A stretch of DNA of 64,000 bases from NCBI GenBank assembly GCA_036365145.1, contig JAEOAD010002858.1, positions 62,001-126,000 on the forward strand. Reading direction: 5' to 3'. Below the pieces are notes generated by a model. That model was not told the origin of the DNA, did not search any database, and saw only the letters and a list, made by a program, of their open reading frames with translations. Source of the DNA: Orientallactaga sibirica. Its lineage: Eukaryota; Chordata; Mammalia; Rodentia; Dipodidae. A program made the translations under genes and the position numbers. This document shows positions 57,501 to 64,000 of the stretch, one piece after another. Each line of letters starts with the position of its first letter. Within the stretch, counting starts at the first letter, position 1.

Positions 57501-60500
57501 AGATGGCCAAGTTAGTAGATTCGTCTCATTTGTAAAGTAGTTTGTTGAGAAAACAAACATCTTCGTTGCCAATCATTGTAGTGTGTGAAATAAGCTCATT
57601 CGGTTCTAGGAATCAGTAGCTTTCCTACAAAGAAGGTTGAGTGCAGCAAGTTCAAACTTTCCTTGTTAATGTAATCTGAAAAGTTCCACAACTTAGTAGA
57701 TTGGCCACATTTCTAAAGTAGTTTGTTTCAAAAACAAACATCTTCATTACCGAACACTATGCTATGTGAAATGAGCTAGTTCGGTTCTAGGAATCACTTG
57801 CTTTCCTACGAAGAAGGTTGAGTGCAGCAATTTCAAACTTTCCTCATTTGTGTAATCTAACAAGATTTACAAGTTGGTGGATTCGGGTCGTTTCTAAAGT
57901 GGTTTCCTTATAGAACAAACATCTTCAGTTGTGAACACTGTACTGTGCGAAATAAGTTAATTCGGTTCTAGGAATGAGTTTCCTTTCTACGAAGATGGTT
58001 GAGTGCAGCAAGTTAAAACTTTCTTTGTTAATGTAATCTAAAAAGATGGCCAAGTTTTCAGAGTCACCTCATTTGTAAAGTAGTTTGTTGAGAAAATTAA
58101 CATCTTTATTGCCGAACATTGTACTGTGTGAAATAAGCTCATTCGGTTCTAGGAATCACTTGCTTTCCTACAAAGAAGGTGGAGTGCAGCAAGTTCAAAC
58201 TTTCCTTGTTAATGTAATCTTAAAAGATGCACAACTTAGTAGATTGGCCTCATTTCTAAAGTAGTTTCTTTCGAAAAGAAACATCTTCAGTACCGAACAC
58301 TGTACTGTGTGAAATAAGTTAATTCGCTTCTAGGAATCAGTGTAATTTCTATGAAGAAGGTTGAGTGCAGCAAGCTCAAAATTTCCTTGTTAATGTAAGC
58401 TAAAAAGATGGCCAAGTTAGAAGATTCGCCTGATTTGTAAAGTACTTTGTTGTGAAAAGAAACATTTTCATTATGGAACTTTGTACTGTGTGAAATAAGC
58501 TCATTCGGTTCTAGGAATCACTTGCTTTACTACAAGGAAGGTTGAGTGCAGCAAGTTCAAACTTTCCCTGTTAATGTAATCTGAAAAGATGAACAACTTA
58601 GTAGATTGGCCTCATTTCTAAAGTAGTTTGTTTAGAAAACAAACATCTTCATTACCGAACACTGTACAGTGTGAAATAAGTTAATTCGCTTCTAAGAATC
58701 AGTTTAATTTCTACGAAGAAGATTGAGTGCAGCAAGTTCAAACTTTCCTTGTTAATGTAATCTAAAAAGATGGCCAAGTTAGAAGATTCGCCTCATTTGT
58801 AATGTACTTTATTGAGAAAACAAACATCTTCATTGCCAAACACTGTATTGTGTGAAATAAGCTCATTCGGTTCTAGGAATCAGTTGCTTTCCTACAAAGA
58901 AGGTTGAGTGCAGCAAGTTCAAACTTTTCTTGTTAATGTAACCTGAAAAGATGCACAACTTAGTAGATTGGCCTCATTTCTAAAGTAGTTTGTTTAGATA
59001 ACAGACATCTTCATTACCGAACACTGTACTGTGTGAAATAAGCTCATTCGGTTCTAGGACTCAGTAGCTTTCCCTACGAAGAATGTTGAGTGCAGCAAAT
59101 TCAAACTTTCCTAGATTGCTTAATCTAACAAGATGTACAAGTTAGTGCATTTGACTCATTTCTAAAGTAGTTTCTTTAGAAAAGAAACAACTTTAGTACT
59201 GAACACTGTACTGTGTGAAATAAGGTAAGTAGGTTCTAGGAATCAGTTTAATTTCTAAGAAGATGGTTGAGTGCAGCAAGTTCAAACTTCCCTAGTTAAT
59301 GTAATCTAAAAAGATGGCCAAGTTAGCAGAGTCACCTCATTTGTAAAATAGTTTGTTGAGAAAACAAACATCTTCATTGCCGAACATTGTACTGTGTGAA
59401 ATAATCTCATTCGGTTCTGGGAATCACTTGCGTTCCTACAAAGAAGGTTGAGTGCAGCAGGTTCAAACTTTCCTTATTAATGTAATCTGAAAAGTTGCAC
59501 AACTTAGTAGATTGGCCTCATTTCTAAAGTAGTTTCTTTAGAAAGGAAACATCTTCAATACCGAACACTGTACTGTGTGAAATAAGTTAATTCGCTTCTG
59601 GGAATTAGTTTAATTTCTACGAAGAAGGCTGAGTGCAGCAAGTTCAAACTTTCCTTGTTAATGTAATCTAAAAAGATGCACAACTTACTAGATTGGCCTC
59701 ATTTCTAAAGCAGTTTCTTTAGAAAAGAAACATCTTCAATACCGAACACTGTACAGTGTGAAATAAGTTAATTCGCTTCTAGGAATCAGTTTAATTTCTA
59801 CGAAGAAGGTTGAGTGCAGCAAGTTCAAACATTCCTTGTTAATGTAATCTAAAAAGATGGCCAAGTTAGAAGACTCGCTTCATTTGGAAAGTACTTTTTT
59901 GAGAAAAAAAACATCTTCATTGCCGAACATTGTACTGTGTTAAATAAGCTCATTCGTTCTAGGAATCAGTTGCTTTCCTACAAAGAAGGTTGAGTGAAGC
60001 AAGTTCAAACTTTCCTTGTTAATGTAATCTAAAAAGATGCACAACTTAGTAGATTGGCCTCATTTCTAAAGTAGTTTGTTTACAAAACAAACAACTTCAT
60101 TACCGTACACTATATTATGTGAAATGAGCTAGTTCGGTTCTAGGAATCACTTGCTTTCCTACGAAGAAGGTCGAGTGCAGCAAGTTCAAACTTTCCTCGT
60201 TTGTGTAATCTAACAAGATTTAAAAGTTAGTGGATTCGCGTCATTTCTAAAGTGGTTTCCTTATAAAACAAACATCTTCAGTACTGAACACTGTACTGTG
60301 TGAAATAAGTTAATTCGGTTTTAGGAATCAGTTTCCTTTGTACGAAGATGGTTGAGTGCAGCAAGTTCAAACTTTCCTTGTTAATGTAATCTAAAAAGAT
60401 GGCAAAGTTAGCAGAGTCACCTGGTTTGTAAAGTAGTTTGTTGAGAAAATTAACATCTTTACTGTCGAACATTGTACTGTGTGAAATAAGCTCATTCATT

Positions 60501-60962
60501 TCTAGGAATCACTTGCTTTCCTACAAAAAAGGTTGAGTGCAGCAAGTTCAAACTTTCCTTGTTAATGTATTCTAAAAAGATGGCCAAGTTAGTAGATTCG
60601 CCTCACTTGTAAAGTAGTTTGTTGAGGAAACAAACATCTTCATTGCCGAACATTGTACTGTGTGAAATAAGCTCATTCAGTTCTAGGAATCAGTTGCGTT
60701 CCTACAAAGAAGGTTGAGTGCAGCAAGTTCAAACTTACCTTGTTAATGTAATCTGAAAAGATGCACAACTTAGTAGATTGGCCTCATTTCTAACGTAGTT
60801 TGTTTAGAAAACAAACATCTTCATTTCCGAACACTGTACTATGTGAAATAAGCTAGTTCTGTTCTAGGAATCACTTGCTTTCCTACGAAGAAGATTGAGT
60901 GCAGCAAGTTCACACTTTCCTTGTTTGTGTAATCTAACAAGATATACAAGTTAGTGGATTCG

Positions 60963-61549
60963 CCTCATTTCTAAAGTAGTTTCTTTAGAAAAGAAACATC
61001 TTCAGTACCGAACACTGTACTGTGTGAAATGAGTTAATTCGCTTCTAGGAATCAGTTTAATTTCTACGAAGATGGTTGAGTGCAGCAGGTATAAAGTTTC
61101 CTAGTTTGTGTAATCTCACAAGATGTACAAGTTACTGGATTCGTGTCATTTCTACATTAATTTCTTTAGAAAACAAACATCTTCAGTACTGAACACTGTA
61201 CTGTGTGAAATAAGTTAATTCGGTTCTAGGAATCAGTATCCTTTCTAAGAAGGTGGTTGAGTTTAGCAAGTTCAAACTTTCCTTGTTAATGTAATCTAAA
61301 AAGATGTCCAAGTTAGTAGATTTGGCTCATTTCTAAAGTAGTTTCTTTAGAAAACAAACCTAAATTGGCAAACTTTGTACTGTGTGAAATAAGCTAATTC
61401 GGTTCTAGGAATCAGTTTAATTTCTATGAAGATGGTTGAGTTTAGCAAGTTCAAACTTTCCTTGTTAATGTGATCTAAGAAGTTGTCAAAGTTAGTAGAT
61501 TTGCCTCATTGGTAAAGTAGTTTGTTGAAAAAACAAACATCTTCATTGC
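60963..61549. repeat. Part of a ~2.16-kb spaced duplication, copy 1
   Basis: Unusual monomers containing GCAGCAGGTATAAAGTTTCC, TAATCTCACAAG and CTACATTAATTTC are repeated at 63121-63709. The offset is 2158-2160 bp, or 12 monomers. Outside the shared ~590 bp the two neighbourhoods differ. Confidence 0.85.
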
Positions 61550-63120
61550 CAAACATTGTTCTGTGTGAAATAAGCTCATTCAGTTGTAGGAATCAGTTGC
61601 TTTCCTACAAAGAAGGTTGAGTGCTGCAAGTTCAAACTTTCCTTATTAATGTAATCTGAAAAGATGCACAACTTAGTAGATTGGCCTCATTTCTAACGTA
61701 GTTTGTTTACAAAACAAACATCATCAATACCGAACACTATACTATGTGAAATGACCTAGTTCGGTTCTAGGAATCACTTGCTTTCCTACGAAGAAGGTTG
61801 AGTGCAGCAAGTTCAAACTTTGCTAATTGGTGTAATCTAACAAGATGTCCAAGGTAGTGCATTCGGCTCATTTCTAAAGTAGTTTCTTTAGAAAAGAAAC
61901 ATCTTCAGTACTGAACACTGTACTGTGTGAAATAAGGTAAATCGGTTCTAGGAATCAGTTTAATTTCTACGAAGATGGTTGAGTGCAGCAAGTTCAAACT
62001 TTCCTTGTTAATGTAATCTAAAAAGATGCACAACTTAGTAGATTGGCCTCATTTCTAAAGTAGTTTGTTTAGAAAAAAAAAATCTTCATTACCGAACACT
62101 GTACTATGTGAAATAAGCTAGTTCCGTTCTAGGAATCACTTGCTTTCCTACAAAGAAGGTTGAGTGCAGCAAGTTCAAACTTTCCTAGTTTGTGTAATAT
62201 AACAAGATGTACAAGTTAGTGGATTCGCCTCATTTCTAAAGTAGTTTCTTTAGAAAAGAAACATCTTCAGTACCGAACACTGTACTGTGTGAAATAAGTG
62301 AATTCGCTTCTAGGAATCAGTTTAATTCTATGCAGTGCAGCAAGTTCAAACTTTCCTCGTTTGTGTAATCTAACAAGATTTACAAGTTAGTGGATTCGCG
62401 TCATTTCTAAAGCGGTTTTCTTATAAAACAAACATCTTCCGTAGTGAACATTGTACTGTGTGAAATAAGTTAATTCGGTTCTAGGAATCACTTTCCTTTC
62501 TACGAAGATGGTTGAGTGCAGCAAGTTCAAACTTTCCTTGTTAATGTAATCTAAAAAGATGGCCAAGTCGGCAGGGTCACCTCATGTGTAAAGTAGTTTG
62601 TTGAGAAAATTATCACCTTTATTGCCGAACATTGGACTGTGTGAAATAAGCTCATTCGGTTCTAGGAATCACTTGCTTTCCTACAAAGATGGTTGACTGC
62701 ACCAAGTTCAAACTTACCTTGTTAATGTAATCGAAAAAGATGCACAACTTAGCAGATTGGCCTCATTTCTAAAGTAGTTTCTTTAGAAAAGAAACATCTT
62801 CAGTACCGAACACTGTGCTGTGTGAAATAAGTGAATTCGCTTCCAGGAATCACTTTAATTTCTACAAAGATGGTTGAGTACAGCAATTTCAAACTTTCCT
62901 TGTTAATGTAATCTAAAAAGATGGCCAAGTTAGTAGATTCGGCTCATTTGTAAAGTAGTTTGTTGAGAAAATTAACAACTTTATTGCCGAACATTGTACT
63001 GTGTTATAAGCTCATTCGGTTCTAGGAATCACTTGCTTTCCTACAAAGAAGGTTGAGTGCAGCAAGTTCAAACTTTCCTTGTTAATGGAATCTAAAAAGA
63101 TGTACAACTTAGTAGATTGG

Positions 63121-63709
63121 CCTCATTTCTAAAGTAGTTTCTTTAGAAAAGAAACATCTTCAATACCGAACACTGTACTGTGTGAAATGAGTTAATTCGC
63201 TTTCTAGGAATCAGTTTAATTTTCTACGAAGATGGTTGAGTGCAGCAGGTATAAAGTTTCCTAGTTTGTGTAATCTCACAAGATGTACAAGTTACTGGAT
63301 TCGTGTCATTTCTACATTAATTTCTTTAGAAAACAAACATCTTCAGTACTGAACACTGTACTGTGTGAAATAAGTTAATTCGGTTCTAGGAATCAGTATC
63401 CTTTCTAAGAAGGTGGTTGAGTTTAGCAAGTTCAAACTTTCCTTGTTAATGTAATCTAAAAAGATGTCCAAGTTAGTAGATTCGGCTCATTTCTAAAGTA
63501 GTTTCTTTAGAAAACAAACCTAAATTGGCAAACTTTGTACTGTGTGAAATAAGCTAATTCAGTTCTAGGAATCAGTTTAATTTCTATGAAGATGGTTGAG
63601 TTTAGCAAGTTCAAACTTTCCTTGTTAATGTGATCTAAGAAGTTGTCAAAGTTAGTAGATTTGCCTCATTGGTAAAGTAGTTTGTTGAGAAAACAAACAT
63701 CTTCATTGC
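63121..63709. repeat. Part of a ~2.16-kb spaced duplication, copy 2
   Basis: Near-identical to 60963-61549, including the GCAGGTATAAAG variant and the AAACCTAAATTGGCA monomer. It has two single-T insertions near 63201 and 63220. Similarity ends where TGTGTGTAAAAAGC replaces TGTGTGAAATAAGC. Confidence 0.85.
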
Positions 63710-64000
63710 CGAACATTGTACTGTGTGTAAAAAGCTAATTCGGTTCTAGAATTCAGTTGCTTTCCTACAAAGAAGGTTGAGTGCAGCTAGTTCAAACTTT
63801 CCTTGTTAATGTAATCTATAAAGATGCACAACGTAGTAGATTGGCCTCATTTCTAAAGTACTTTGTTTAGAAAAGAAACATCTTCAGTACCGAACACTGT
63901 ACTGTGTGAAATAAGTTAATTCGCTTCTAGGAATCAGTTTAATTTCTACGAAGAAGGTTGAGTGCAGCAAGTTCAAAATCTCCTAGTTTGTGTAATCTAA

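Larger units (their letters stand above)
31387..64000. repeat. Heterogeneous ~181-bp satellite array, block D
   Basis: About 180 monomers of the mixed subtypes, all in the same orientation as the rest of the window. It contains several long tandem duplications, listed separately, whose offsets are close to whole numbers of monomers (5, 6, 12, 21 and 23). No transposon, RNA gene or believable coding region was found between them. The array runs off the right end of the window. Confidence 0.95.

Noticed and set aside
1..64000. CRISPR-like regular repeats
   Set aside because: The repeat unit is continuous at about 181 bp without unique spacers, and the context is eukaryotic satellite.
1..64000. 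CENP-B box in the monomer (TTCGCCTCATTTCTA is a partial look-alike)
   Set aside because: It has TTCG and the central A but lacks the required CGGG end. No full TTCGNNNNANNCGGG was noticed on either strand by eye.

Overview
The window is vertebrate, and most likely rodent, satellite DNA. About 58 of the 64 kb is a tandem array of an AT-rich monomer of about 181 bp, always in the same orientation. No intact protein-coding gene was found. Two related retroviral pieces interrupt the array: a badly damaged endogenous retrovirus (ERV, + strand, about 11161-16692) and a solo LTR of the same family (- strand, 30856-31380). The host call rests on the class II retrovirus content, the scarcity of CpG, and a degraded tRNA-derived SINE inside the ERV (about 13330-13495). 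From memory that SINE resembles one abundant in jerboa-type rodents; this is inference, not a database result.

Layout: 1-11160 is heterogeneous satellite in which several monomer subtypes alternate. 11161-16692 is the ERV: a 5' LTR with three 55-bp U3 repeats, a tRNA-Lys1,2-type primer-binding site, a non-coding leader with a CACGTG minisatellite, 2.4 kb without recognisable gag or protease, broken pol remnants (reverse transcriptase C-terminal part, start of RNase H, integrase core and C-terminal domain), a small Env transmembrane tail remnant, a two-hairpin element that looks like a type-D constitutive transport element (CTE), a polypurine tract and a truncated 3' LTR. 16693-22060 is an unusually uniform run of about 30 monomers. 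22061-30849 and 31387-64000 are heterogeneous satellite again. The second of these carries nested tandem duplications with offsets of about 0.9, 1.08, 2.16, 3.81 and 4.16 kb, the signature of unequal exchange and emerging higher-order repeats.

Nothing here encodes a working pathway. The ERV parts together describe a type-D-like betaretrovirus: Lys PBS, betaretroviral pol, gammaretroviral-style Env tail and a CTE for nuclear export of unspliced RNA. The satellite resembles a centromeric or pericentromeric array, but I found no canonical CENP-B box. The most notable observations are the CTE, an exact 20-nt copy of the 3' polypurine tract inside the integrase remnant, the CACGTG/YY1 leader cassette, a dyad symmetry in every monomer, and indels concentrated at the CpG sites of the uniform block, which may be a sequencing or consensus artefact.
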